NCBI GenBank assembly: GCA_021774155.1
Contig: JAJFJH010000361.1
Coordinates: 1 to 40,262 of the forward strand
Origin: Nitrosomonas sp.
GTDB taxonomy: Bacteria > Pseudomonadota > Gammaproteobacteria > Burkholderiales > Nitrosomonadaceae
DNA: 40,262 bases
Direction of reading: 5' to 3'
Shown: piece after piece, positions 25,576 to 34,135 of the stretch
Numbering within the stretch: the first letter of the stretch is position 1
How the letters are laid out: the number at the start of each line of letters is the position of its first letter
Translations under genes and position numbers: made by a program
Notes under the pieces: model-generated
The model's database searches: none
What the model saw: only the letters and a program-made list of their open reading frames with translations
What the model was told of the DNA's origin: nothing

Positions 25576-27276
25576 TTAATAACGTGTATCAGTAAAACCG
25601 CGCGGATCGTTGGCCACATGAGAATCACGGTTGTTTTTATCAACATAAATTAACTGCATATTTCCCCATTGCCTTTTCCCTACCTGCACTGTATGCCCTT
25701 TTGATTTCAAGCGGGAAACCCATTGTTTATCAAACGCATCGGGTTCTATCATCATATAATCTGGTAAATATTGATGATGAAAGCGTGGTTTAGAAACCAG
25801 CATCATTGGGTTTGTTTGTTGATTATCCACATAATCAATAATTACCAACAGCGCCATACTAATAATTCTGGAACCACCCGGTGTGCCAACAATTAACACA
25901 CCCTTGCTATCCTCCACAAAGGTCGGTGACATACTCGACAAAGGACGTTTACCTGGCGCAATAAAATTTGCCTTCATGCCAAACAAGCCAAAAACATTGG
26001 GCAGATCATGACTCACTGAAAAATCGTCCATCTCGTTGTTAAGCAGCACCCCCGTCTTACCAGCAACAAAACCTGACCCAAAGAATGTGTTGACGCTCAT
26101 GGTCGCAGCCACCCGATTCCCTTCGTTATCAACAATGGAAAAATGTGTGGTTTGTGTCCCTTCTCGATTTGAAATATCTGTATTGATTGGACTTGGTGCC
26201 ACTTGCTGTAAACTGATACTTGCTGCTCGTTTACGTGCATATGCTTTACTTAGAAGCTTTGTTTCTGGCACGTCAACAAAATCACTATCACCCAAATAAT
26301 TCATACGATCCTGGTAAGCGTGTCGTAGCGCCTCGATAATGATATGCGCTTTATCCCATTCACTCAAATCAGACAAAGTGAAGTTTTCAATGATGTTGAG
26401 ACCTTGTGCTAAAGTTAAGCCGCCAGATGACGGCAATGATGCCGTGGTCACTTGCGCCCCACGGTAGGTAAACTTCACCGGCTCACGCTCAATTACACGG
26501 TAGCTAATTAAGTCCTCAAGCTGCCAAATGCCACCACCTTGCTGAACTGACCGAACCATTTCTTCTGCGACCCAACCACGATAAAAACCATCTCGGCCTT
26601 TTTTACCGATTTCATTCAATGTTGCAGCAAGTGCCGACTGACGTAACAAAATCCCTTGAACAGGTGCGTCACCTCGTTTATCCAAAAAAGTCCGCGCTGT
26701 ATTCGGGTAGCGATTTAACTTGTCTTGGTGATTCTTCAATGTGTTCGCAAAACGTGAGTCCAGCTTAAACCCGTCACGCGCCAAGGTAACGGCAGGCGTA
26801 AGACTCTGTTTCAAAGACAGCTTGCCGTAATGCTTGGCGATATGATCCAACGCCGCAGGCGTCCCTGGAATCGCTGCTGCTAATGGCCCATTGAGCGAAG
26901 CACCTTGAATAGGTTTATTCTCAGTACCTAGATACATTTTGGTTGAAGCCTTACCCGGCGCCGTTTCGCGACCATCAATCATGATGTCCCTGCCATCACT
27001 GGCACGGTGCAACAGCCAAAAGCCACCGCCTCCCAAGCCCGACGCGTAAGGCTCAACCACCGCCAAGGCAGCACTTACCGCCACTGCCGCATCAAATGCA
27101 TTACCACCTCGCGCTAATATAGTCTCACCCGCCTTGGTCGCCAGCTCATGTGCCGATGCAATTGCTGCAGTATGAGATGACGCAACACTGCTATCATTTA
27201 CCTGTGTAAAAATGGACAGAATTAAGAAAAACCCCACCAACAACTTATTCTTTCCAAATATTTTTAAAATTGTCAT
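25576..27276 (-). CDS. ggt: Gamma-glutamyltransferase (periplasmic)
   Basis: 566 residues. A signal-peptide-like hydrophobic stretch (about 9-24) suggests export. The autocleavage and catalytic Thr is in the TTHFSIVD motif (Thr about 376), dividing the precursor into large and small subunits. Other signatures are the early AAVAVSAALAVVEPYASGLGGGGFW and MSVNTFFGSG, and later SSMSPTFV and PGGSRIIS. It cleaves glutathione and transfers gamma-glutamyl groups. It is a single gene, diverging from the BON lipoprotein. A TAAAAT sits too close to the ATG to be its -10. Confidence 0.92.
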   Translation of the reverse strand: MTILKIFGKNKLLVGFFLILSIFTQVNDSSVASSHTAAIASAHELATKAGETILARGGNAFDAAVAVSAALAVVEPYASGLGGGGFWLLHRASDGRDIMIDGRETAPGKASTKMYLGTENKPIQGASLNGPLAAAIPGTPAALDHIAKHYGKLSLKQSLTPAVTLARDGFKLDSRFANTLKNHQDKLNRYPNTARTFLDKRGDAPVQGILLRQSALAATLNEIGKKGRDGFYRGWVAEEMVRSVQQGGGIWQLEDLISYRVIEREPVKFTYRGAQVTTASLPSSGGLTLAQGLNIIENFTLSDLSEWDKAHIIIEALRHAYQDRMNYLGDSDFVDVPETKLLSKAYARKRAASISLQQVAPSPINTDISNREGTQTTHFSIVDNEGNRVAATMSVNTFFGSGFVAGKTGVLLNNEMDDFSVSHDLPNVFGLFGMKANFIAPGKRPLSSMSPTFVEDSKGVLIVGTPGGSRIISMALLVIIDYVDNQQTNPMMLVSKPRFHHQYLPDYMMIEPDAFDKQWVSRLKSKGHTVQVGKRQWGNMQLIYVDKNNRDSHVANDPRGFTDTRY

Positions 27277-27317
27277 CCTTGTATTTTAGCTACTACGAAT
27301 AAGTGATGCTAAACTGA

Positions 27318-27346
27318 TTGACTGCACATTACTTACAATTTATTAA
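27318..27346 (+). promoter_or_regulatory. Candidate sigma-70 promoter of the BON lipoprotein gene
   Basis: TTGACT (27318-27323), 17 bases, then TATTAA (27341-27346), 23 bases before the ATG. The -35 matches 5/6 and the -10 matches 4/6. Confidence 0.4.
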
Positions 27347-27369
27347 TTAACTCAGATACGGGATAGAAA

Positions 27370-27696
27370 ATGCGTATATTCAACAAACTATCAATTTTAT
27401 CACTGGCCTTAGCTGGCACATTGTTAACAACGGGCTGCGGAGAAAGGATTCATGAGTCTTGGGTTGAAAAACCTGCTGCACCAGTATATAGTGACCCGCT
27501 GATTTTTGACCGGATAAGTTCGGCTATACTGGAGGACCCACAACTTCAAGGCTTTGATATCAAGATTGAGGTAAGCGATGGACATGTTATATTGAGCGGC
27601 TTAGTCAATACTCAAGAGCAAGCGGAACGTGTCTCCATGCACTCATGGATCGTGGATGGAGTGAATACGGTAGACAATCAGATTGATCTACCGTAG
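27370..27696 (+). CDS. BON-domain lipoprotein
   Basis: 108 residues. A signal peptide ends in the lipobox LLTTGC (Cys about 23). Residues about 45-107 form one BON domain, with the pattern of conserved Gly and hydrophobics in IKIEVSDGHVILSGLVNTQEQAERV and a DGVNTVDNQIDL ending. BON domains bind phospholipid or contact the envelope. It is related to the OsmY group but has a single repeat. It converges with dapD, and an imperfect hairpin without a T-run lies between. Confidence 0.8.
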   Translation: MRIFNKLSILSLALAGTLLTTGCGERIHESWVEKPAAPVYSDPLIFDRISSAILEDPQLQGFDIKIEVSDGHVILSGLVNTQEQAERVSMHSWIVDGVNTVDNQIDLP

Positions 27697-27709
27697 TAAT
27701 AACTCTCTC

Positions 27710-27741
27710 TCACAGAATTTTCTATGATGGAGATTCTGTGA
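27710..27741. other. Hairpin between convergent BON and dapD genes
   Basis: TCACAGAAT and ATTCTGTGA form a 9-base perfect stem with a 14-base loop. Neither side has a T-run, so it is a weak bidirectional terminator candidate only. Confidence 0.3.
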
Positions 27742-27762
27742 AATGACTAACGCAGCTAGGCT

Positions 27763-28584
27763 TTAAATGCCGCGCAGCAGTTCATTAATACCTGTCTTTG
27801 AACGCGTCTTAGCATCAACTTGCTTAACAATAACCGCACAGTAAAGGCTATATTCTTTATTTGCTGACGGCAGATTTCCTGAAACAACAACCGATCCCGG
27901 TGGAATACGTCCATAGCTGACCTCACCCGTTTCGCGGTTATATATCTTGGTACTCTGACCAATATAAACACCCATTGAAATCACTGAGTTCTCACCCACA
28001 ATCACCCCTTCAACCACTTCCGAACGCGCTCCAATAAAGCAATTATCTTCAATAATGGTTGGATTCGCTTGAACAGGCTCCAACACGCCACCAATACCCA
28101 CTCCACCGGACAAATGCACATTCTTACCAATCTGCGCACATGATCCAACGGTTGCCCAAGTATCAACCATCGTACCTTCATCAACATAGGCACCGATATT
28201 GACATAAGATGGCATTAACACCACGTTGCTAGCAATAAACGAGCCTTTTCGTACGGCGGCAGGCGGTACAACACGGAAGCCACCATCACGGAAATCTCTC
28301 GAGCTGTAATCCGCGAACTTAGACGGAACTTTATCAAAGTAATTAGAAAACCCGCCTTTGATAAAGCTGTTGTCTTCAATACGGAAAGACAGCAACACCG
28401 CTTTCTTAAGCCATTGATGTGTGACCCAATCACCATCAATCTTCTCTGCAACCCGAAGCTTCCCACTATCAAGCATTTCCAATACTTGTGTAATAGATTC
28501 CTTAAGATTAGCATCGACGTTACGCGGTGTCATATCAGCACGGCGGTCAAATGCTTCTTCAATAGTCGCTTGCAGTTGTTCCAT
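27763..28584 (-). CDS. dapD: 2,3,4,5-tetrahydropyridine-2,6-dicarboxylate N-succinyltransferase
   Basis: 273 residues, the usual length. It transfers succinyl from succinyl-CoA to tetrahydrodipicolinate in lysine/meso-diaminopimelate synthesis. The N-terminal domain opens with [14 protein letters not shown]. The C-terminal half is a left-handed hexapeptide helix, with segments such as [26 protein letters not shown] and the signature [15 protein letters not shown]. It lies 29 bases after dapC, so the two successive steps are co-transcribed. Confidence 0.96.
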   Translation of the reverse strand: MEQLQATIEEAFDRRADMTPRNVDANLKESITQVLEMLDSGKLRVAEKIDGDWVTHQWLKKAVLLSFRIEDNSFIKGGFSNYFDKVPSKFADYSSRDFRDGGFRVVPPAAVRKGSFIASNVVLMPSYVNIGAYVDEGTMVDTWATVGSCAQIGKNVHLSGGVGIGGVLEPVQANPTIIEDNCFIGARSEVVEGVIVGENSVISMGVYIGQSTKIYNRETGEVSYGRIPPGSVVVSGNLPSANKEYSLYCAVIVKQVDAKTRSKTGINELLRGI

Positions 28585-28613
28585 AATTTTTCCTAATATT
28601 AATTTCTGTTATT

Positions 28614-29843
28614 TCAAGTGTGACGATTTGCCAGGCTTTTTATTCGGTTAATGGCTTCTATACACTCATCCAGCGATGCTACCAACGCGATGCGTACAAA
28701 ATTTTCACCTGGATTCATCCCGTGTGCCTCTCGCGCCAAATACGACCCTGGTAAAATAATAACATTATAATCTTGATAAAGCTGCTTGGTGAATACGACA
28801 TCATTAATCGGCGTTCTTGCCCACAAGTAAAAAGCCGCATCAGGTATGGTCACAGACATTGCACTTGATTTTGCAAATGAGGACACAATCGTCGTAAATT
28901 TCTCATTGTATTGACGCCGATTCTCAATTACATGCCCCTCATCACCCCAAGCAACTATACTGGCCGCTTGTACGGCTGGGTTCATCGTACAGCCATGGTA
29001 GGTACGGTAATGTAAAAACTTTTTCAGAACTCCCGCATCACCTGCAACAAAACCAGAACGCATACCTGGCACATTAGAACGCTTAGATAAGCTACTAAAC
29101 ACTACCAACTTCTGAAAACCACTGCGTCCTAATTTATGCGCCGCCTCAAGCCCACCCATGGGTGCTTTCGCCTCATCAAAATAAATCTCTGAGTAACACT
29201 CATCTGAAGCAATAACAAAATCGTAACGATCCGATAACTCAAAGAGTTGTCGCCACTCATCCATCGACATCACCCTACCCGTTGGATTACTAGGCGAACA
29301 CACATAAACTAATTGTGTTCGCATCCATACATCATCAGGCACTTGTGCAAAATCCAGCTTAAAATCGTTCTCAGGTAGCGTATTGATAAAATAAGGCTCA
29401 GCACCTGCCAACAACGCAGCTCCTTCGTAGATCTGGTAAAAGGGGTTAGGACATACAACCACTGGCTGCTGGGCAGAGTTATCAATCACTGTCTGAGCAA
29501 AAGAAAACAACGCTTCTCGGCTACCATTTACTGGGATAATTTCTGTCTCTGGATTAACCGCCGGCAAACCATAACGCCGAGTTAGCCATGAAGCGATACT
29601 CGTACGCAAAGCATTAACACCTAACGACGTCGGATAGCTTTCCATGCTTTTAATGTTCTCAGCAAGCGCTTTAAAAATAAATTCAGGCGCTGGATGCTTT
29701 GGTTCGCCAATATGCAAGCCAATCGACTGATAGTTAGAATTCGGCTTAACACCATCGAATAGGTTTCTAAGTTTCTGAAAAGGATAAGGCTGTAATTGAT
29801 TCAGTTTTGGGTTCATGCTTGCGCGGGTCGTCTTTTCAGTCAT
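28614..29843 (-). CDS. dapC: Succinyldiaminopimelate transaminase DapC
   Basis: 409 residues, a fold-I PLP aminotransferase. The PLP lysine is in SSLSKRSNVPGMRSGFVAG (Lys about 254). SPSNPTGRVMS and SDECYSEIYF are the adjacent PLP-binding motifs. The opening MNPKLNQLQPYPFQKL is typical of DapC. It converts N-succinyl-2-amino-6-oxopimelate to N-succinyl-diaminopimelate. A second Met at residue 10 (29816) is an alternative start and fits the family better; neither start has a strong ribosome site. It is followed by dapD. Confidence 0.93.
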   Translation of the reverse strand: MTEKTTRASMNPKLNQLQPYPFQKLRNLFDGVKPNSNYQSIGLHIGEPKHPAPEFIFKALAENIKSMESYPTSLGVNALRTSIASWLTRRYGLPAVNPETEIIPVNGSREALFSFAQTVIDNSAQQPVVVCPNPFYQIYEGAALLAGAEPYFINTLPENDFKLDFAQVPDDVWMRTQLVYVCSPSNPTGRVMSMDEWRQLFELSDRYDFVIASDECYSEIYFDEAKAPMGGLEAAHKLGRSGFQKLVVFSSLSKRSNVPGMRSGFVAGDAGVLKKFLHYRTYHGCTMNPAVQAASIVAWGDEGHVIENRRQYNEKFTTIVSSFAKSSAMSVTIPDAAFYLWARTPINDVVFTKQLYQDYNVIILPGSYLAREAHGMNPGENFVRIALVASLDECIEAINRIKSLANRHT

Positions 29844-29908
29844 CAGCTTTAAAGTAATATCTAAAACGAAAGTTCACCACCCCGAATTAGATTATTTATT
29901 GTGAGCAG

Positions 29909-29937
29909 ATTATAAAACGTGCCCACCATAATGACCA
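29909..29937 (-). promoter_or_regulatory. Candidate sigma-70 promoter of dapC-dapD
   Basis: On the minus strand TGGTCA (29937-29932), 17 bases, then a perfect TATAAT (29914-29909), about 65 bases upstream of the dapC ATG. The -35 matches 4/6. Confidence 0.5.
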
Positions 29938-30017
29938 ACTAAACATCACTTATCCTCCAATACAAAAAAATTACTCCTGCTCAATTTATACATGACAATG
30001 AATGCAAATAACCCACA

Positions 30018-31013
30018 TCAAACTGCGAGCGGCACCTTATTTTGAATCGTTTTCGGCAAATAGTTAACCAGCTGACAGCGAGCTTTATGCCAAAAGCCAG
30101 ACAACATAAGTAACGAGAATCCTATAAACACACCGACAAATGCAATGCTATCGCCAGCAAGCCCGTAGGTGCCCAACAAAACAGTGAGTGCAAATAAAAC
30201 ATAGACCAACGATGAAACCATGAATGCGCGCCGGTCGACAATCAAAGAAATAATGGTCAATACAGCATACAGCCCCATTATCGTGACGACACTAATTAGA
30301 CTATCGTCACCCTTGAGAACGCCTAAGTTTGAGAATATAGGATGCACAATTAAAGGCGCGGAGACCAAGTGAAGCCAAAAAGCAACGTCAGATTTGCGCG
30401 TTATCCGACTGATATCCGCAGAGTCCCATATCATGGCAATGCAAAACGTGATAATTCCACTTAAAAAAATCAAGTATAAGGTGTAGTCAAAGAGATTCGG
30501 GTAAATAATCATAAATAGCGATACTACAAACATCACCACAAAAGCGGCACCCGCTGCCACAGTGATGGGCACTTGAAAGCGCTTCCAATGCAGCCACGCA
30601 CCGATGGACGCCGCCGCAGCTGACAACACAAACATTCGCTCAGGCGTACTGTCAAACAACACCATAAAGCAAGCAAAAATACTACCCACAAATGTCATCA
30701 ATAACACAATGGCAGGCAATGCCATTTTACGTTTCCTAGCAAATAGTTCAGACAATCCCCAAGACAACATCGAGACGACGACCATCGCCAATGCTGGATG
30801 CACACTAGTCGCAACCCAAGCAGAGGAAATCAGCAGTAAAAGACAGGCAATCACGACAAACACATCATGAAAACTCATAACCAACCTAATGTTCTCTTCA
30901 TCGGCAACAGGAAGACTATTCGACTCGGAAATATACGAACGGAATGCCGTCACCGATGTTTCTGTAAAGATCCCTTCCTCGATCGCATCGTCTAAATCTT
31001 CATCTGTGTACAT
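30018..31013 (-). CDS. Integral membrane protein, unknown function
   Basis: 331 residues. A soluble acidic N-terminus (MYTDEDLDDAIEEGIF, about 1-45) is followed by nine or so hydrophobic segments, with short loops and a basic tail. It reads like a multi-pass inner-membrane hypothetical protein of the DUF2157/DUF4401 style, without catalytic motifs that I recognise. It is divergently placed next to the SDR gene and stands alone; no functional inference can be made from neighbours. Confidence 0.65.
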   Translation of the reverse strand: MYTDEDLDDAIEEGIFTETSVTAFRSYISESNSLPVADEENIRLVMSFHDVFVVIACLLLLISSAWVATSVHPALAMVVVSMLSWGLSELFARKRKMALPAIVLLMTFVGSIFACFMVLFDSTPERMFVLSAAAASIGAWLHWKRFQVPITVAAGAAFVVMFVVSLFMIIYPNLFDYTLYLIFLSGIITFCIAMIWDSADISRITRKSDVAFWLHLVSAPLIVHPIFSNLGVLKGDDSLISVVTIMGLYAVLTIISLIVDRRAFMVSSLVYVLFALTVLLGTYGLAGDSIAFVGVFIGFSLLMLSGFWHKARCQLVNYLPKTIQNKVPLAV

Positions 31014-31125
31014 AACCCACCCTTATCACTTGTATCATTTTCAACAACCTCACATAAATTCTTCCCATGCAATTATCTATTGCCGTTATAGCATCGCACA
31101 AGCTACCATCATCGACAAAATATCC

Positions 31126-31138
31126 TATTAGGGTCTAA
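31126..31138. promoter_or_regulatory. Small inverted repeat upstream of the SDR gene
   Basis: ATTAG-GGT-CTAAT, a 5-base palindrome with a 3-base centre, lies 14 bases before the ATG. It could be an operator, but such short repeats are common by chance. Confidence 0.2.
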
Positions 31139-31151
31139 TCATGAGGAAAAA

Positions 31152-31967
31152 ATGGTACAACGCATTGCAATAGTGACCGGCGCATCCAGTGGTATTGGGA
31201 GGGCAACCGTAGAACTTCTCGCCCAAAATGGTTATTATATTTTCGCCATAGCACGACGCATGGACAGGCTGGAACAAATACGTTCAGACAACATTGAACC
31301 CGTTTGCCTAGACGTAACGGATGCCCCTGCCATACAAGTAGCAGTCAGCCATGTCATCTCAACAAAAGGTCGGATTGACATGCTGGTGAACAATGCTGGC
31401 TTTGGTCAATTAGGCGCCATTGAATGCGTTTCAATGGAAGCGGCGCATCAGCAATTTGAAGTTAATGTCTTTGGCTATGCGCGTTTCATAAAAGAAGTCC
31501 TACCACATATGCGTGTTCAAAAAACAGGGTGCATAATCAACATCACCTCAATTTTAGGCAAAATCTCAATTCCAGGTTTTGGTTGGTACGCCGCGTCCAA
31601 ACATGCTGTTGAAGCGTTGTCAGAAACCTTGCGCGGCGAAGTCATTCAATTTGGCATTAAAGTCGTGGTCATTGCACCAGGATTAATTAAAACCGAGTTT
31701 GCTACCAAGGAATTTGAATTACTCGAGACAGTCAACCATCCACCAGCATATCAAAAACTACTAACTGCCCTTCCCCGCCTTCTAACTGATGAACCCAAAG
31801 CACCCGGCCCCGAGATTATCGCAAAAGCCGTACTCAATGCAGCAAAAGCATCATTTCCCCCAGCACGACACGCACTACCCGCCGATTCTAAAATTGCGGT
31901 TATCTCAAGGTGGTTTCTGGGTGGGCGACTCTTTGATTGGGCTGTGCGACTGAAGATGAAAATTTAA
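31152..31967 (+). CDS. Short-chain dehydrogenase/reductase
   Basis: 271 residues. A Rossmann glycine motif GASSGIGRAT lies near residue 10, then NNAG (about 80-83), a catalytic Ser in NITSILG (about 133) and Tyr-x3-Lys in YAASK (Tyr about 146, Lys about 150). It belongs to the classical SDR family and would use NAD(P)H on an alcohol/carbonyl substrate that cannot be named from sequence. The start has an AGGAAAA site five bases upstream. It is a single plus-strand gene. Confidence 0.85.
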   Translation: MVQRIAIVTGASSGIGRATVELLAQNGYYIFAIARRMDRLEQIRSDNIEPVCLDVTDAPAIQVAVSHVISTKGRIDMLVNNAGFGQLGAIECVSMEAAHQQFEVNVFGYARFIKEVLPHMRVQKTGCIINITSILGKISIPGFGWYAASKHAVEALSETLRGEVIQFGIKVVVIAPGLIKTEFATKEFELLETVNHPPAYQKLLTALPRLLTDEPKAPGPEIIAKAVLNAAKASFPPARHALPADSKIAVISRWFLGGRLFDWAVRLKMKI

Positions 31968-31993
31968 GTAACGGACTTATGTCACCAATCACC

Positions 31994-32021
31994 TTAAGTA
32001 TCCTACGCTAAGTACCGTTAT
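31994..32021 (+). promoter_or_regulatory. Possible sigma-28-like promoter of the YjfB-type gene
   Basis: TTAAGTAT (31994-32001) resembles the FliA -35 (6/8 match). An ACCGTTAT 12 bases later resembles the -10 (5/8). The gene product is motility-associated, which gives some support, but the match is weak. Confidence 0.25.
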
Positions 32022-32051
32022 AAATATGACACAAGAACTAAGGAATAAACC

Positions 32052-32252
32052 ATGGACGTTACAGGGATCACGAAGACAGCAACAGCACTAAACGCAGCCA
32101 GCACTCAACAGGAAATCAGTGTCGCTGTACTTAAAAAAGCAATCAATCTGAGTGCAGAAGGCGCTCTCAGTTTGATACAAGCCATTCCAGACAACAAATC
32201 ATTACAAAGTCTACCTTCACATCTCGGACAAAATGTTAATACCACCGCCTAG
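32052..32252 (+). CDS. YjfB-family putative motility protein
   Basis: 66 residues. The compact helical pattern, starting MDVTGITKTATALNAAS and continuing VAVLKKAINLSAEGALSLIQAIP, is characteristic of the YjfB_motility family of small proteins annotated near flagellar genes. Its molecular role is not established. An AAGGAA ribosome site lies eight bases upstream of the ATG. It stands next to a flagellar operon on the opposite strand. Confidence 0.75.
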   Translation: MDVTGITKTATALNAASTQQEISVAVLKKAINLSAEGALSLIQAIPDNKSLQSLPSHLGQNVNTTA

Positions 32253-32712
32253 CCTGAATATTGCGCCAGCACATTAAATTTCAGCCTGTAACACTTATGG
32301 TTATTGACCTTTGGGAAGTTGAGTAAATGTACAGCTTGTATCCAAGACTTCACTTGCTAGTTTTAAACTTGTCCTGATCTACCGCGCAAATAACGCCATC
32401 ACAACATTAGTTTTTTTGAAGCTATGTAAGACAGGTTGATGGGCTAAAAATGGATGCATTGAAACAAAACTGCAGAACCGCTTTAACACCGGTTTATCAT
32501 TACGACCAGAAGACTTAATGTAGAAAATTATCAGCAAGAAAGAAAATCAGATTTTTATCCTCCAAAGATCTGTCAGATGCTTTCCTCACAGGAGGTGAGC
32601 AATTACGAAAATAGTACAGATAACTACTCAACCTAGTTCTCGTTCATATTTTTTCTGTAATGTCTTCTAATGCGATTTTTTTCAGTGTCGACTTGCTATA
32701 GTTTTATAAAAA
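32253..32712. other. Gene-free gap beside the flagellar operon
   Basis: No credible gene is visible. There is a T-run near 32411 and an AGGAGG-like segment near 32591 without a following open frame. The region may be decayed insertion-sequence DNA, as the neighbouring 32713-32844 suggests, or remnant flagellar control sequence. Confidence 0.4.
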
Positions 32713-32844
32713 CTAGCCATCAAACAGCAATATTGCGGAACCTTCTTTGAATTCCCGAATCAACGAGCGAGCGACTGTTCTGAGGCGCTTCAGTGCTTTT
32801 CTAGCTTTGACCTTCTTCCTCACATGACGAAAATGTGTTGTGGT
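32713..32844 (-). pseudogene. Decayed IS5-type transposase C-terminal fragment
   Basis: An open stretch of 43 codons on the minus strand without a start, ending in TAG at 32713. It reads FRHVRKKVKARKALKRLRTVA and then RSLIREFKEG. The basic KARKAxKRLRT-x-A-x-x-LIRE pattern recalls the middle of IS5-family transposases. It has no start codon and no flanking transposase sequence, so it is a relic. The family call is tentative. Confidence 0.4.
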
Positions 32845-32889
32845 CTAATCAAGTCATACTTGCTTACAACTTTGCATGGATTAAAACAA

Positions 32890-34110
32890 TTATATGAAAT
32901 CAAACAAAGATAAACTCGTTACCGTCACATAGGATTTTTGTGCAGCTTCAAGGAAAACCTGCTGTTGATTTAATTCTGAGATTGCTTTTGCATAATCCAC
33001 ATCTTGTAACTCAGAGAGATTTTGCTGAAATTGAATGGCAGAATCTTCACCAATATTTTGTAGCGTATCAACTTCTTGCAAACGTGACCCTATAGTGGCA
33101 CGGGCCGTTAAAACTTGATTTAAATCATTTTCTAAATTCTGAAATGCGGTGTTTAACCCATTAATAAGTCTGGTACCGCCAGGCTGTCCGGTCGACGGTT
33201 GTGATAACACCTTGATAAGGTCATCAATTGTTTTAAAGATACTTTCATTAGAGCTTGCTGTCACGGTGAATCTGTCAGTATCTGAGGGTTCACCATTGAT
33301 GCTGAATTGAAGACCATCAAATGTTATCGCATCGCCGCTGGTATAAGAATTTCCAGTTGAGACTACAGCAGCTGTCGTCGTATTAACAATTTCATAAGTT
33401 GTCGTTTTAACTGGCAGCGGTGTTACCGTAAAAGTAATTTCATAGTTATTTCCAGTTAGACTTGCGGGAGCTGTCACTGAACCGACATCAATAACACCTG
33501 CACCAACATTTCCTGAATTAGCTGCTGTTACAAATACACCGTTTCCATTTTTTATACGCTCAAAAACGTCAGTGCCCGGTTCACCTGTCGAGATCTGGCG
33601 TGATGCACCAATTTGTATTTTTCGTTCACCTTGATCACCGTTATACACAACTCCTGTGGCTGTTTTAACAAATGGTATAGTATCTCCTTTATAGCCAGAG
33701 AATAGATATTGGCCTGTTGCATCGGTGGTATTAGCAAGCCCTATTAATTCTTCAAATCGACCACGCAACTCTGTAACAATACTTTGTCTGTCTGAATCAG
33801 TAAATGTCGCATTCCCAGCATTGACAGTTGCTGTTTGCACATTCTGTATCAACCGTGTCACGCCATCTAATGTACTTTCAACAACTCCTAAATTGGTGGC
33901 AGCGATATTACGATTCTCTGAATATTGTGTATTTAGAGTAGCTGCTTGCATTATTTCTAACGCACGTGCCGCAGCGACAGGATCATCTGCTGGCGTCAAA
34001 ATGCGTCGTCCCGTCGACACTTGCTGTTGAACATTAAGAAGTTTTTCTTGCTGCTGTAGTATAGACGTTACAGCTTTGTCATGGATGGTGTTTGTACTTA
34101 AACGTATCAT
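32890..34110 (-). CDS. flgL: Flagellar hook-associated protein 3 FlgL
   Basis: 406 residues. The N-terminus (TNTIHDKAV, then QQQEKLLNVQQQVSTGRRI and PADDPVAAARALEIMQ) and the C-terminal coil (ATIGSRLQEVDTL, then SELQDVDYAKAISELNQQQ) are the paired helical D0/D1 regions of a flagellin-like hook-filament junction protein. The middle carries an extra beta-rich module of roughly 100 residues. It is the last gene of the flagellar run, 25 bases after flgK, with no visible terminator. Confidence 0.93.
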   Translation of the reverse strand: MIRLSTNTIHDKAVTSILQQQEKLLNVQQQVSTGRRILTPADDPVAAARALEIMQAATLNTQYSENRNIAATNLGVVESTLDGVTRLIQNVQTATVNAGNATFTDSDRQSIVTELRGRFEELIGLANTTDATGQYLFSGYKGDTIPFVKTATGVVYNGDQGERKIQIGASRQISTGEPGTDVFERIKNGNGVFVTAANSGNVGAGVIDVGSVTAPASLTGNNYEITFTVTPLPVKTTTYEIVNTTTAAVVSTGNSYTSGDAITFDGLQFSINGEPSDTDRFTVTASSNESIFKTIDDLIKVLSQPSTGQPGGTRLINGLNTAFQNLENDLNQVLTARATIGSRLQEVDTLQNIGEDSAIQFQQNLSELQDVDYAKAISELNQQQVFLEAAQKSYVTVTSLSLFDFI

Positions 34111-34135
34111 AAATATTTGCCTTTATAGTTGACCG

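Noticed and set aside
25404-25646. 80-codon open frame on the minus strand
   Set aside because: It straddles one end of the MITE-like element and the end of ggt, and has no family resemblance.
27710-27741. Hairpin as a firm terminator
   Set aside because: The stem is good but neither flank has a T-run, so it is listed only as a weak structure.
32580-32600. AGGAGG near 32591 as the start of a gene
   Set aside because: No in-frame start codon with a meaningful open frame follows.
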